Assembly (NCBI RefSeq): GCF_016612995.1
Contig: NZ_JAEOAH010000024.1
Span: forward strand, 1-64,000
Source of the DNA: Viridibacillus soli
Lineage (GTDB): Bacteria > Bacillota > Bacilli > Bacillales_A > Planococcaceae
Length of the DNA stretch: 64,000 bases
Direction of reading: 5' to 3'
Part shown: positions 7,215 to 16,927 of the stretch, one piece after another
Numbering within the stretch: position 1 is the first letter of the stretch
Layout of the letters: each line of letters begins with the position of its first letter
Program-made: the position numbers and the translations under genes
The notes under the pieces: model-generated
What the model was told of the DNA's origin: nothing
The model's database searches: none
Seen by the model: only the letters and a program-made list of their open reading frames with translations

Positions 7215-8123
7215 ATGTGGTTTTTATTTGCAATATTAACGTGGCTAGCATGGGGAGCAGCGAATTTATTTTACAAAAAAGGCTCTGACTCAAATGATAA
7301 AAATAGCCATACGAAAATTACTATTATGGTTGGTCTTGTCATGGGGATTCACGCAACGATCTATATGTTTGTGAAGGGTTTAGAATTCCATCCGCAAGAT
7401 ATGTTAACGTATCTACCCGTGTCAGCATTGTATATTATTTCAATGATTTTCGGTTATATTGGTTTACGTTATTTAGAGTTATCAATTGCAGCACCAGTGC
7501 AAAATGCATCAGGTGCGGTGACAACTCTGTTATTATATATGTTCTTTCCGCAAGAGGTTACTTGGGTTCACTTTGGAGGGATTATTGCCATTATAGTAGG
7601 TGTTTTCTGGATTGCAGTTATCGAAAAACAACAGGATGATGCATTATTACGTGCTCAAAATGTTAAAATCGACCGCAAATACCAATTTGGATTTATCGCC
7701 TTGTTATTCCCAATATTATACGCATTAATAGATGGCGTAGGGACTTTTGCTGATGGTATTTACTTAGATGAGATGAAAATCATGGGTGAAGACGCCGCTC
7801 TTTTAGCATATGAATATACATTCTTTATCGTAGCAGTTGTATGCTATATTTATCTTCGCTTCTATAAAAAAGTAAAATTCAATGTCTTTAAAGAACGTGA
7901 TCGCACATACGCTGCAGTATTAGAAACAATTGGTCAGTTCTTCTATGTATACGCAATTTCATCATATGCGTTTATCTCCGCACCAATTATTTCGTCATAC
8001 TGTATTTTCTCAATCATACTATCTCGTATTTTCTTAAAAGAAAAACTATCAAAAAAACAGTACTTAGTCATTGCAATTATTATGATTGGTATTGTAATAC
8101 TAGGTCTTGCCGACGAACTGTAA
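7215..8123 (+). CDS. DMT-superfamily (EamA-like) transporter
   Basis: A 302-residue integral membrane protein with about ten hydrophobic segments in two repeats (about 1-135 and 155-300), the layout of EamA-type drug/metabolite transporters. The second repeat ends with a typical FLKEKLSKKQYLVIAIIMIGIVIL segment. The substrate cannot be told from the sequence. ATG 7215 is preceded by AAAGGAG. It stands alone, with a shared terminator downstream. Confidence 0.8.
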   Translation: MWFLFAILTWLAWGAANLFYKKGSDSNDKNSHTKITIMVGLVMGIHATIYMFVKGLEFHPQDMLTYLPVSALYIISMIFGYIGLRYLELSIAAPVQNASGAVTTLLLYMFFPQEVTWVHFGGIIAIIVGVFWIAVIEKQQDDALLRAQNVKIDRKYQFGFIALLFPILYALIDGVGTFADGIYLDEMKIMGEDAALLAYEYTFFIVAVVCYIYLRFYKKVKFNVFKERDRTYAAVLETIGQFFYVYAISSYAFISAPIISSYCIFSIILSRIFLKEKLSKKQYLVIAIIMIGIVILGLADEL

Positions 8124-8228
8124 GCAATATAAGATAACGATTATACTCATTGGTAAAAAGAAATTGAATCACAAAAAGTCACCAATCCAGTAAAAGTATA
8201 CTTCAAAGCCTATCCAAATTAAATAAAC

Positions 8229-8269
8229 AAAATGCCTAGCTCACTCATTAAGAGAAAGCTAGGCATTTT
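8229..8269. terminator. bidirectional terminator
   Basis: AAAATGCCTAGCT / AGCTAGGCATTTT, a 13-bp perfect stem with T-runs on both strands, between the DMT transporter and the convergent esterase. Confidence 0.85.
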
Positions 8270-9322
8270 CTATTCAGTACGTGCATCTAAAAATTGGATA
8301 AGTTCTTCAAATGTATGCTCAGCTTGCTTTGTGTTCATCATAAATTGATATTCATGTCCTAAAACAGCTTCGTCTTTTTCATAGAAGATACTAGTTACAG
8401 GGACGTATAGAGTTGTTAATTTTTCGGTTAATGCTTTGCCTTGCTCTTCAAAGGAGCCTTCATTGCCATCTGTGATGAAGGTGGGTACGTAATCTGCTGA
8501 CACGTGGTCAATTGTTGAAGCGAGCTTTGTTGTTGGATGGTCGAGCCAGTTGCGTTCACCGATATAAGCCCAGCCCACACGTTTGAAAATAAAGTTCATT
8601 AATTTACTATCGCTAGACTCACCAAATGCTTGAATATCGTATGGTCCACAGAATAATAGGGCACCTTTAATGGTATCGGCAGGAACAACAGCTTTAAGCT
8701 CTGTTTTTTCAGCGTAATTAGCATTAACTTGAATGTTGATATACTGACTTGCTATTTGTGCGCCAGCAGAGTCACCCGCAATATAGAGCTGGTCTAGATT
8801 TAGCTTATATTTTTCAGCATTTTGTTCAATGAACTGATAGACTTCATCGATTTGTTGAAGAGGTTTTGGATAGTTGCCGCCCGGAGCGAGCTCGTAATTC
8901 ATATTGACAACGGCGTAACCGTGGCTAGCAATTTGTACGGCATACTCCGTAATATCCTTTTTGTCACCACCAACGAATGCGCCGCCGTGAATCCATAAAA
9001 CGACGGGTACTTTTTCTGAGTTGTCTTTGGGAACTATGATGTCGAGGAAACCGTCACCATAGTTAGAGGCATAATCGAGATCATTCCAGCTCTTTGTCTT
9101 TTTCTCTATGTCATCATAATTGGCCGGCTTTATAGCAACGCCGCCTTCGAACATTCTTTTCACAAATATAGCAGTTGGTTTAGGGGAAAAGAGAATATAG
9201 AGCGAGAGCAATGTTATAATAGCTGCTAAAATGGTAACGCCAATCCGTAGCATTTTCAATATAGTTACCTGCTTTCCTTCTATCAATCTTGATTTTATTA
9301 TGTCATAATTTGTCGTGGGCAT
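8270..9322 (-). CDS. alpha/beta hydrolase (esterase/lipase), membrane-anchored
   Basis: A 350-residue hydrolase with an N-terminal hydrophobic anchor at about 26-46 and the HSL/carboxylesterase signature: oxyanion motif HGGAF (112-116), nucleophile elbow GDSAG (Ser185), then ITDGNEGSFEEQ (likely Asp) and LGHEYQF (likely His) near the end. It would hydrolyse ester bonds at the outer face of the membrane. The annotated ATG lacks a clear RBS; a TTG/ATG start at residues 22-24 behind GCAGGT is a realistic alternative and would make the anchor the very N-terminus. Divergent from the gene at 9375. Confidence 0.85.
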   Translation of the reverse strand: MPTTNYDIIKSRLIEGKQVTILKMLRIGVTILAAIITLLSLYILFSPKPTAIFVKRMFEGGVAIKPANYDDIEKKTKSWNDLDYASNYGDGFLDIIVPKDNSEKVPVVLWIHGGAFVGGDKKDITEYAVQIASHGYAVVNMNYELAPGGNYPKPLQQIDEVYQFIEQNAEKYKLNLDQLYIAGDSAGAQIASQYINIQVNANYAEKTELKAVVPADTIKGALLFCGPYDIQAFGESSDSKLMNFIFKRVGWAYIGERNWLDHPTTKLASTIDHVSADYVPTFITDGNEGSFEEQGKALTEKLTTLYVPVTSIFYEKDEAVLGHEYQFMMNTKQAEHTFEELIQFLDARTE

Positions 9323-9374
9323 CGAATGCTTATTTAAGGATTTAGATTTATAAATTTTCTGAGGTGAAACATAA

Positions 9375-9836
9375 ATGGTTAAGAGAAAACGACTTTTACA
9401 AGGGATCCTTGTAATTTCAGTATTAGAAATGCTGTATTATTATTTTATAGGAAAAAATTACATTTTCATTAACGGTCTAGGAGATATGCTGGTATATATT
9501 ATTGTTGGTAACGTATTATTATTCGTTGCTTACTTTTTATTAGTAGAGAAAAGTAATATACGAAAAAAATATGCACTCATAATAACAGCATATGCACTGT
9601 TAGTAGTTGCTCCTTTCTATTTCCAAAAGCATGTACCGAGTTTTAACGTGGACGATGCCGGGCAAATTATTTCAAGAACAGAGGGTGGAAAAGTCGTGAA
9701 AGACCGCAAGTTTAGCGGTACGATTGTCGATTACTCTGGATTAGAAGTGTATATTATTACACTTGAGAAGAAAAAAGTAATTTCACGTTATGCATTTGAT
9801 CCATATACTGAAAAATATTATTCATTTGCAGATTAG
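9375..9836 (+). CDS. hypothetical membrane protein
   Basis: 153 residues with three hydrophobic helices (about 8-25, 33-58, 66-84), a basic start (MVKRKR) and a soluble C-terminal tail of about 65 residues with beta character. GAGGTG precedes the ATG. I do not recognise a family. It is followed 14 bases later by the OsmC-type gene and likely forms a two-gene operon with it. Confidence 0.65.
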   Translation: MVKRKRLLQGILVISVLEMLYYYFIGKNYIFINGLGDMLVYIIVGNVLLFVAYFLLVEKSNIRKKYALIITAYALLVVAPFYFQKHVPSFNVDDAGQIISRTEGGKVVKDRKFSGTIVDYSGLEVYIITLEKKKVISRYAFDPYTEKYYSFAD

Positions 9837-9850
9837 AATGGGGTTTTGTC

Positions 9851-10300
9851 ATGGCAGAACATATTTTTTATTTGGCTGCAAATTGGCCAGGTGGTCGTAA
9901 TGATGTTGGAACAATTGTATCGGGTCAATTACAAACCAAAGTATCGATTCCATCCGAAATGGATGGGCCTGGTATCGGCACAAATCCAGATGAGATGCTG
10001 TTAGGAGCGGCAGCGACTTGTTATATTATTACGTTAGCTGCGATGCTCCAGTGTTCTAGTATAAAGGTAGAGAGCTTAACGATGCAATCAGAGGGAATTG
10101 TTGATGTGACAAATGGTGTCTTCACATATAAGAAAATCATTCATAAGCCGGAAATCCTCTTGGCAAATGGAACAACAAAACGCGTAGCGAATTTAGCACA
10201 AAAGCTCGCAGAAAAAGCAGAGAAAACATGTATGATTAGCAAAGCAATTCAGGGCAATGTAGCACTTGAATTGCAAGTACAACTTAAAATAGAAGCATAA
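9851..10300 (+). CDS. OsmC-family peroxide reductase (SACOL1771-like)
   Basis: 149 residues. The start (AEHIFYLAANWPGGRNDVGTI) is typical of the SACOL1771 branch of OsmC/Ohr proteins. Two conserved cysteines, in AAATCYIITL (about Cys57) and EKTCMISKA (about Cys119), would be the peroxidatic and resolving pair. Members reduce organic hydroperoxides using a thiol cofactor in the cytoplasm. Fits the thiol/oxidative stress theme of this region. Ends at a strong terminator. Confidence 0.85.
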   Translation: MAEHIFYLAANWPGGRNDVGTIVSGQLQTKVSIPSEMDGPGIGTNPDEMLLGAAATCYIITLAAMLQCSSIKVESLTMQSEGIVDVTNGVFTYKKIIHKPEILLANGTTKRVANLAQKLAEKAEKTCMISKAIQGNVALELQVQLKIEA

Positions 10301-10308
10301 ACTGAGTT

Positions 10309-10347
10309 GCTGATGAATCGACAATATCGATTCGTCAGCAGCTTTTT
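10309..10347 (+). terminator. terminator after the OsmC-type gene
   Basis: GCTGATGAATCGA / TCGATTCGTCAGC stem followed by AGCTTTTTT. Confidence 0.85.
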
Positions 10348-10602
10348 TATTTGAATTGGAAGTTTGTTTAAGAGGAAAAAGTTACTTTATCATGCTGAAA
10401 TACTACTCTGTTAGCACGTGAGAAATTTTTACTTTTTTTCTAAAAGTACTTAATTTAAGCTGAATTTTATGTAGAATGAAGGTAGTATCCGAGGAGCATT
10501 TCGTTATCAGAAAACTAGTTTGAGGTAGTTCATGGTAGGTTACATAGTATGGAGTGTTTTTCCGAAACTTACATAAATCATAAAGAAGGAAGTGACTGTT
10601 AA

Positions 10603-12090
10603 ATGATTACATTGAACGGAAAGAATCTAACATTGAAAGAATTACAGGCCATTTTATATGATAATGCCACAGTTGATTTGGACGAAAATGCGAAAATGCT
10701 CGTTAAGAAAAGTCGTCAAGCTGTCGAGAGAATTGTAAGAGAAGGTCAAACCGTCTATGGGATAAATACGGGATTTGGAAAATTTAGTGATGTGAATATT
10801 GCAGAGGAGGATACACGTCAGCTGCAGTATCATTTAATTCGCTCACATGCTTGTGGTATAGGTGAGCCATTTGCTGAAGTTGTTTCTAGAGCAATGGTCG
10901 TCCTCCGTTTGAATGCTTTATTGAAAGGCTTTTCGGGTATTCGTTTAGAAGTACTTGAGCGTCTAGCTTATATGGCAAATAACCGCATTCATCCAGTAAT
11001 TCCGCAACAAGGATCGCTTGGTGCATCGGGTGATTTAGCGCCCCTTTCACATTTAGCATTAGTACTGATTGGTGAAGGTTATGTCTGGAGCAATAATGAA
11101 CAGGTGCCGGCCGAGGAAGTATGGGCATCGCATAATTTGAAACCGATTACATTAGAGGCAAAAGAGGGGCTTGCACTAATTAATGGCACACAAGCGATGA
11201 CAGCTCAGGGAGTCGTGAACTATTTAGCAGCTGAAAAATTAGCTTATGATAGTGAATGGATTGCAGCAATGACGATGGAATCTATGTTTGGTATTGTGGA
11301 TGCTTTCCACCCAGCAGTCCATGAGGCACGTGGCTACAAAGAGCAGATGGATGTAGCAGAGCGTATGCGTAATTGGTTAGCAGGTAGTCAATTAGCGACA
11401 AAGCAAGGGGAAAAGCGAGTGCAAGATGCTTATTCTCTTCGTTGTATTCCACAAATTCACGGAGCAAGCTGGCAAGTACTAGGTTATGTGAAAGATAAAC
11501 TTGAAATTGAAATGAATGCTGCTACAGATAACCCGCTTATTTTCGATGATGGAGATACGATTATTTCGGGAGGGAATTTCCACGGTCAACCAATCGCCTT
11601 TGCAATGGATTTCTTGAAAATCGGTATGGCTGAATTAGCAAACGTTTCAGAGCGCCGTATAGAACGTCTTGTAAATCCTCAGTTAAATGAAGGATTACCG
11701 GCATTTTTAAGTCCACAACCAGGTTTGCAATCCGGTGCGATGATTTTACAATATGCAGCGGCAAGTCTCGTTTCAGAAAATAAAACGTTAGCACATCCAG
11801 CTTCAGTCGATTCGATTCCATCTTCAGCCAATCAGGAAGATCATGTGAGCATGGGAACAATAGGTTCTAGACATGCCTACCAAATTATTGAAAATGCTAG
11901 AAGAGTACTAGCAATTGAAGCAATCTGTGCAGCACAAGCTGTTGAATATCGCGGTGTAGAGAAAATGTCAGAAGCATTGCATGAGAAATGGCAAGAAGTG
12001 CGAACGGTTGTACCAGCTATACATGAGGACCGTATTTTTAGCAAAGATGTAGAAAAAATGGCTCAGTTGTTATCACCAACAAGAAATTAA
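10603..12090 (+). CDS. hutH: histidine ammonia-lyase
   Basis: 495 residues, normal length for HutH. It deaminates L-histidine to trans-urocanate, the first step of histidine breakdown. The MIO electrophile is formed from Ala141-Ser142-Gly143 in [23 protein letters not shown] (55-61) and the [11 protein letters not shown] segment near the end are further signatures. AAGGAAGTGA precedes the ATG. Unlike B. subtilis, no hutU, hutI, hutG or hutP lies beside it, so the gene is solitary here and the rest of the pathway must be elsewhere or absent. Confidence 0.95.
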   Translation: MITLNGKNLTLKELQAILYDNATVDLDENAKMLVKKSRQAVERIVREGQTVYGINTGFGKFSDVNIAEEDTRQLQYHLIRSHACGIGEPFAEVVSRAMVVLRLNALLKGFSGIRLEVLERLAYMANNRIHPVIPQQGSLGASGDLAPLSHLALVLIGEGYVWSNNEQVPAEEVWASHNLKPITLEAKEGLALINGTQAMTAQGVVNYLAAEKLAYDSEWIAAMTMESMFGIVDAFHPAVHEARGYKEQMDVAERMRNWLAGSQLATKQGEKRVQDAYSLRCIPQIHGASWQVLGYVKDKLEIEMNAATDNPLIFDDGDTIISGGNFHGQPIAFAMDFLKIGMAELANVSERRIERLVNPQLNEGLPAFLSPQPGLQSGAMILQYAAASLVSENKTLAHPASVDSIPSSANQEDHVSMGTIGSRHAYQIIENARRVLAIEAICAAQAVEYRGVEKMSEALHEKWQEVRTVVPAIHEDRIFSKDVEKMAQLLSPTRN

Positions 12091-12098
12091 GTATACAT

Positions 12099-12149
12099 AA
12101 TGCGTTTATTCAGTGGCTTATAGCTACTATGAATAGACGCATTTTTTTT
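12099..12149 (+). terminator. terminator of hutH
   Basis: AATGCGTTTATTCA / TGAATAGACGCATT stem followed by eight T residues. Confidence 0.85.
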
Positions 12150-12379
12150 ATATTGAATGACACCATAATTACGATCTGGGCATTTTTACTTTCATCACCT
12201 TGTATCAAGTCTTTTAAAATAGTGGAGCATAGCGTACTATAGGCCGTACCGTTTTCACCATAACTTAGCAAATAGAAATAATTTGGCCTTGTAGGAAGTT
12301 CACTGATAAATGGTCTTAATATTTGTTATAATGAGTGCTTAATAGAAATTACAGTTAACAGATTGAGAGGATACAAGTA

Positions 12380-13267
12380 ATGAATCAGCAACCACATATT
12401 TTAGTAGTAGATGGAATGGCTCTGTTATTCCGTTCGTTTTTTGCGACAGCCCCAATGAATCAGTTTTTTAGAAAGGCTGATGGTACGCCGACAAATGGTG
12501 TTCAAGGTTTTGCACGCCATGTTTTAACAGCACAATCGATGATGCAACCGACACATTTGGCCATCTGTTGGGATATGGGCGTACACACATTCCGTAATGA
12601 CTTATTTGATGGCTATAAAGCGAATCGTCCGAGTCCACCAGATGAATTGAAGCCGCAATTTGATATGGCGAAGGACGTTTCAGAAATGATTGGATGGAAA
12701 AACTTTGGGGAAGTTGGGATGGAAGCAGACGATACAATCGGTTCTATCGTAGAGAAGTGGAAAAATGATGCTAAAATTACAGTCGTTAGTGGCGATAAGG
12801 ATTTGCTGCAATTATTAAATCCTTCCACAACTATTGCATTAACGAAAAAAGGTTATACAGAATATAATATCTATGATGTCAATCGCTTCGAAGAAGAGTA
12901 TGCTATTGCACCAGCTCTATTTGCAGATGTTAAAGCATTTATGGGTGATTCTAGTGATGGTTATCCTGGAGTGAAGGGTATCGGCCCCAAAACCGCGTTA
13001 AATTTAATTCAAACATATGGTTCAGTTGATGGTGTATTAGCAGCTATTGATGAGCTTAAACCGGCGCAACGTACGAAGATTACTGAGTATGAAGATATGT
13101 TAAAGCTTTCTCATCAACTAGCGAAAATTCATACAGAAGTACCGATAAATGCAACAATTGATGATTTATCTTTACCCTTGTTTACTCAAGATAAACTTGA
13201 TCAATTAACGATGGATGGCTATTCACTTATTTCACGCCATGCAAAATCATTGTTCCCGAACGGATGA
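12380..13267 (+). CDS. ypcP: stand-alone 5'-3' exonuclease (PolI-exo/FEN-like)
   Basis: 295 residues corresponding to only the 5'-nuclease domain of DNA polymerase I. The acidic metal ligands are visible in ILVVDGMALLFRS (start), EVGMEADDTIGS (about 112-123) and VVSGDKDLLQLL (about 137-148); a helix-hairpin-helix follows in GVKGIGPKTALNLI (about 199-212). It removes flaps and RNA primers. Matches YpcP of B. subtilis. A TATAAT lies about 50 bases before the ATG. The last 21 bases overlap, tail to tail, the end of the minus-strand protease gene. Confidence 0.9.
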   Translation: MNQQPHILVVDGMALLFRSFFATAPMNQFFRKADGTPTNGVQGFARHVLTAQSMMQPTHLAICWDMGVHTFRNDLFDGYKANRPSPPDELKPQFDMAKDVSEMIGWKNFGEVGMEADDTIGSIVEKWKNDAKITVVSGDKDLLQLLNPSTTIALTKKGYTEYNIYDVNRFEEEYAIAPALFADVKAFMGDSSDGYPGVKGIGPKTALNLIQTYGSVDGVLAAIDELKPAQRTKITEYEDMLKLSHQLAKIHTEVPINATIDDLSLPLFTQDKLDQLTMDGYSLISRHAKSLFPNG

Positions 13268-13771
13268 CGGTGACATTTTCACAAAGCTTAACACCTTGCG
13301 ATTAGCCTGAAATGAAACTTCACGTATTTGGCTATCACGGTTACGCCCGCCATTATCGTGGATAATAAGGACGACATCATTTTCGGTCTCTTCATAGCCA
13401 ATAAGAGGAACCCAGTGATAGGCAAAAGTAGGTTTTAAGAAAAAATGAAATGAAAAATATCGATCAAACTTTATTGCAACAGGTCTTCCCTCACGCAATT
13501 CCAATAAAGCATCATCTAAGCTACAGCCCTCAACAGACCAGGTAGGCCCAACTATTTTCCGCAAATTACGAATGAAGCGGTATTTAAAAAGGCCAATTCG
13601 TGTTGTTCTAAGCTGTTTATAAAGCTGATTGATGCTTTTTGGTGATTCATGGGGTAATAAATAATCGAGAATGATGGCAGCAGTTGTTGGCCCACATGCT
13701 GAATTCTGCCATTTTTTCCGTACATTATCGGTATATTGTGATTGCCCATCTACTGGCAATTGGATGCGCAT
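13247..13771 (-). CDS. C39-like papain-fold peptidase family protein
   Basis: 174 residues. The motif NSACGPTTAAIIL (catalytic Cys26), then AYHWVPLIGYE (His, about residue 120) and IIHDNGG (Asp/Asn, about 138-142) give the Cys-His-Asn/Asp triad of the Peptidase_C39_2 / YvpB-like family. No signal peptide or membrane segment is seen, so it may be cytoplasmic. The substrate is unknown. TCGGAGGC precedes the ATG. The 3' end overlaps ypcP by 21 bases on the opposite strand. Confidence 0.75.
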   Translation of the reverse strand: MRIQLPVDGQSQYTDNVRKKWQNSACGPTTAAIILDYLLPHESPKSINQLYKQLRTTRIGLFKYRFIRNLRKIVGPTWSVEGCSLDDALLELREGRPVAIKFDRYFSFHFFLKPTFAYHWVPLIGYEETENDVVLIIHDNGGRNRDSQIREVSFQANRKVLSFVKMSPSSVREQ

Positions 13772-13887
13772 TATATCAGCCTCCGAAAGGGGATTTGTTT
13801 TTCTACAATAAGAAAAGGTGACTTCATTCAGCGAGTCTATGCTTGAAATCCATTATTCCATGCTTATTTGGGGTATTTTAACATAAA

Positions 13888-13923
13888 AAAAGCAGATAGA
13901 CATAACTTATCTATCTGCTTTAA
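13888..13923 (-). terminator. terminator of the thioredoxin-like gene
   Basis: AAAGCAGATAGA / TCTATCTGCTTT stem with seven T residues following on the minus strand. Confidence 0.85.
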
Positions 13924-13927
13924 TGTA

Positions 13928-14254
13928 TTATACATGTTTCATTTGGTCGTTTAAGAATTCAGTTACTTGAGCTGGTGATTTCGCATTTGCACTGTGTAGG
14001 TGAGCTAGTTTTTCTCCCTCGTTGAAGATCAATAAGCTTGGAATACCCATAACATCGTATTTTTCAGCAAGCTCAGGAAGCTCGTCACGGTTTAGTTCAT
14101 ACCAGTCGTATTGGTTGTATTCTTCAATAATTGGATCGATAAACATGTCCATGCGTGTGCAATCAGGGCACCATCCAGCGTAGAATTTTACGATAACAGG
14201 TTTTGAAGCTGCAGTTAGTTCGTTGAATTGTTCGATAGTTGTAATTGGTTTCAT
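13928..14254 (-). CDS. thioredoxin family protein
   Basis: 108 residues of complete thioredoxin fold. Active site W28-C29-P-D-C32 (an uncommon CPDC dipeptide instead of CGPC), cis-Pro in MGIPSLLIF (about 72). The CPDC type, with a DPI-EEY segment after the site, resembles Bacillus thioredoxin-like proteins of the YtpP/YdfQ sort rather than housekeeping TrxA. Likely a cytoplasmic thiol reductase. GGAGGGA precedes the ATG; own terminator. Confidence 0.85.
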   Translation of the reverse strand: MKPITTIEQFNELTAASKPVIVKFYAGWCPDCTRMDMFIDPIIEEYNQYDWYELNRDELPELAEKYDVMGIPSLLIFNEGEKLAHLHSANAKSPAQVTEFLNDQMKHV

Positions 14255-14397
14255 TAGTAAATCCCTCCTATTGAAATAGTGTACACGTTTTTTGTGAGCC
14301 CTGAAAGTAACTTGTTTTAGAAAAGGCGATTACTGTGTTTTTCAAAGCATCAATAAAAAAATAATACTATTTTTTGCATTTTTTGTGAATTTGATTA

Positions 14398-14426
14398 TTG
14401 CGAAAAAATAGAAAATGGTCTAAACT
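14398..14426 (+). promoter_or_regulatory. sigma-A type promoter of the fad operon
   Basis: TTGCGA and TAAACT are separated by 17 bases, about 40 bases before the FadR-type operator. Confidence 0.55.
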
Positions 14427-14467
14427 AAGAGGCAGATAAGAAAGTTTTATTTTTTTTACTCATAAAA

Positions 14468-14485
14468 TGAATGAGCATTCATTCA
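14468..14485 (+). promoter_or_regulatory. FadR-type operator in front of fadN
   Basis: TGAATGAGCATTCATTCA is an almost perfect palindrome of the TGAATGA-N4-TCATTCA type bound by the TetR-family repressor FadR of Bacillus, released by long-chain acyl-CoA. It lies between the promoter and the fadN start, which supports the later ATG (14512) as the true start. Confidence 0.8.
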
Positions 14486-14511
14486 AAAAGGGGAAAAGGG
14501 AGGATTTGCTC

Positions 14512-16896
14512 ATGGCTTATAACATTAAAAAAGCAGCCGTATTAGGTTCAGGGGTAATGGGTTCGGGGATCGCAGCCCATTTAGCAAATATCGGTATTCC
14601 AACAATTTTACTTGATATTGTACCAAGAGAATTGACGAAAGATGAGGAAATAAAGGGGCTTATTTTAGAAAATCCTGTAGTTCGTAACCGATTTGCAGCA
14701 GGGGCAGTACAAAAACTTTTAAAACAAAAGCCGGCTCCGCTAACTGCTAAGAAAAACTTAGCATTATTATCAGTAGGGAATTTCGAAGATGATCTTGAGA
14801 AGCTAAAAGAAGTAGACTGGATTATCGAAGTTGTCGTAGAAAATTTAGATATTAAAAAGAACTTATATGAAAAAATTGAAGCAGTGCGTAAACCAGGGAC
14901 AATTATTAGTTCAAATACATCGGGCATTAGCATTGATGCAATGGCAGAGGGACGCTCAGATGATTTCCAAAAGCATTTCCTAGGCACACACTTCTTCAAC
15001 CCGCCACGCTATCTGAAACTTCTTGAAGTGATTCCGGCAAAAAACACTTGCCCGGATGTCGTCACTTTTATGAAGGAGTTTGGTGAAGATAAACTAGGGA
15101 AGGGCGTTGTCTTAGCAAAAGATACACCTAATTTCATCGGTAACCGTATCGGCACTTACGGTTTACTCGTTACACTCCGTGAAATGAAAGAGCGCGGATA
15201 TTCGGTTGGTGAAGTCGATTCAGTGACAGGTCCTTTAATCGGCCGTCCTAAATCAGCAACACTTCGTACATTAGATGTCGTCGGTTTAGATACTTTTATC
15301 CACGTAGCGAAAAACGTGTACGATCAAACAACTGGCGAAGAGCAAAAGGTATTTGAAGTACCGGCTTACGTTCAAAAAATGGTCGATAATGGCTTACTTG
15401 GAGCGAAGTCAGGTCAAGGATTCTTCCTTAAAAAAGGAAAAGAAATTTTAGAGTTAAATACAGAGACATTTGAATACGAGGCAATGAAAAAGCTTCGCAC
15501 TCCTTCTATTGAAATGGCAAAGCAACAAAAAGGTTTAGCCGCTAAAGTGAAATTGTTAACATATGCCGATGATCGTACAGGCGAATTATTGTGGAATGTG
15601 TTAGCACCGACTTTACTTTACTCAGCACAGCTTCACGGTGAGATTGCTGATGATATCGTTGCGATTGACAATGCGATGAAATGGGGCTTCGGCTGGAGAC
15701 AAGGGCCATTTGAAATTTGGGATGCAATCGGTGTCCAAAAATCTGTTGAGAAGATGACAGCAGAAGGTAAAGAAATACCTGCATTCGTAGAAAAATTACT
15801 AGCAAAAGGCTATGAATCTTTCTATAAAGAACTAGAGGATGGTTTAGCTTACTTTGACGGGGAAAATTACAAGTTAGTACCAGTCAACGAAAAAGCAATC
15901 GACTTGAAGCGCTATAAGAAAAAGCATGGTGTTATTAAATCCAATTCAGGTGCTAGCCTAATAGATATGGGCGATGGCATTGCATTACTCGAATTCCATT
16001 CGCAAGCAAATGCCATTGGGTTAGATGTTATACAAATGATCAACTACGCCATTGATGAAGTAGAAGCAAATTATAAAGGGCTTGTCATTGGTAACCAAGG
16101 CAAAAATTTCTGTGTTGGTGCTAATTTAGGGATGATTCTAATGGAAGCTCAAGATGACAATATTTTCGAATTAGATTTCACGATTCGTGGTTTCCAAAAT
16201 GCGATGACTAAAATTAAATACAGTTCAAAACCAGTTGTAGCAGCCCCATTTGCAATGACACTTGGTGGCGGTTCGGAAGTATGCCTACCAGCAGCACATA
16301 TTCAAGCGACAATGGAAACGTATATGGGACTTGTGGAAGTAGGCGTAGGCCTCATTCCTGGCGGTGGCGGTAATAAAGAATTGTACATGAAGTATTTAAA
16401 AGGCTTACCACAAGGGGTGCAAGTCGATTATCAAAATATCGCCAATAAAGTATTCGAATCAATCGCAATGGCGAAAGTTTCAACATCAGGTGAAGAAGCG
16501 AGAGAAAATAATTTCTTGAACTTTGCAGATGGCATTAGTGTCAACCCAGACCACCAACTTTATGATGCAAAACAAGCAGCATTAGCACTTTATGAAGGTG
16601 GCTATACAGCACCAATTAGAGCCAAGGTGCCGGTTGTAGGTGAGCCAGGCTATGCAACATTATTACTAGGTGCACAAGGGATGTTCCAATCAGGCTTCAT
16701 TAGCGAACATGATTTGAAAATCGCGAAAAAGCTTGCTTATGTACTAGCAGGTGGAAAAGTTCCATACGGTACATTAGTAGATGAACAATACTTACTAGAC
16801 TTAGAGCGTGAAGCGTTCTTAAGCCTTGTAGCAGAGCCAAAATCACAAGCTAGAATGCAACATATGTTAGTGAAAGGAAAACCACTTCGCAACTGA
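14512..16896 (+). CDS. fadN: 3-hydroxyacyl-CoA dehydrogenase / enoyl-CoA hydratase
   Basis: 794 residues starting MAYNIKKAAVLGSG; GGGAGG sits 9 bases before this ATG, and an earlier in-frame ATG at 14467 falls on the operator and is rejected. N-terminal Rossmann domain with GSGVMGSGIAAH (NAD binding), catalytic GTHFFNPPRYLKLLEV, and a second 3HCDH domain to about residue 420. The C-terminal crotonase domain (about 475-690) carries GNQGKNFCVGANL and MTLGGGSEVCL (oxyanion hole). Two consecutive beta-oxidation steps. First gene of fadNAE; length matches B. subtilis FadN (about 789). Confidence 0.95.
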   Translation: MAYNIKKAAVLGSGVMGSGIAAHLANIGIPTILLDIVPRELTKDEEIKGLILENPVVRNRFAAGAVQKLLKQKPAPLTAKKNLALLSVGNFEDDLEKLKEVDWIIEVVVENLDIKKNLYEKIEAVRKPGTIISSNTSGISIDAMAEGRSDDFQKHFLGTHFFNPPRYLKLLEVIPAKNTCPDVVTFMKEFGEDKLGKGVVLAKDTPNFIGNRIGTYGLLVTLREMKERGYSVGEVDSVTGPLIGRPKSATLRTLDVVGLDTFIHVAKNVYDQTTGEEQKVFEVPAYVQKMVDNGLLGAKSGQGFFLKKGKEILELNTETFEYEAMKKLRTPSIEMAKQQKGLAAKVKLLTYADDRTGELLWNVLAPTLLYSAQLHGEIADDIVAIDNAMKWGFGWRQGPFEIWDAIGVQKSVEKMTAEGKEIPAFVEKLLAKGYESFYKELEDGLAYFDGENYKLVPVNEKAIDLKRYKKKHGVIKSNSGASLIDMGDGIALLEFHSQANAIGLDVIQMINYAIDEVEANYKGLVIGNQGKNFCVGANLGMILMEAQDDNIFELDFTIRGFQNAMTKIKYSSKPVVAAPFAMTLGGGSEVCLPAAHIQATMETYMGLVEVGVGLIPGGGGNKELYMKYLKGLPQGVQVDYQNIANKVFESIAMAKVSTSGEEARENNFLNFADGISVNPDHQLYDAKQAALALYEGGYTAPIRAKVPVVGEPGYATLLLGAQGMFQSGFISEHDLKIAKKLAYVLAGGKVPYGTLVDEQYLLDLEREAFLSLVAEPKSQARMQHMLVKGKPLRN

Positions 16897-16927
16897 TTTT
16901 AGCGAGGTGATTAAGGGGGAATCTATT

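Noticed and set aside
14467-14511. Upstream extension of fadN
   Set aside because: The first ATG lies on the FadR operator and has no ribosome site; ATG 14512 has GGGAGG.
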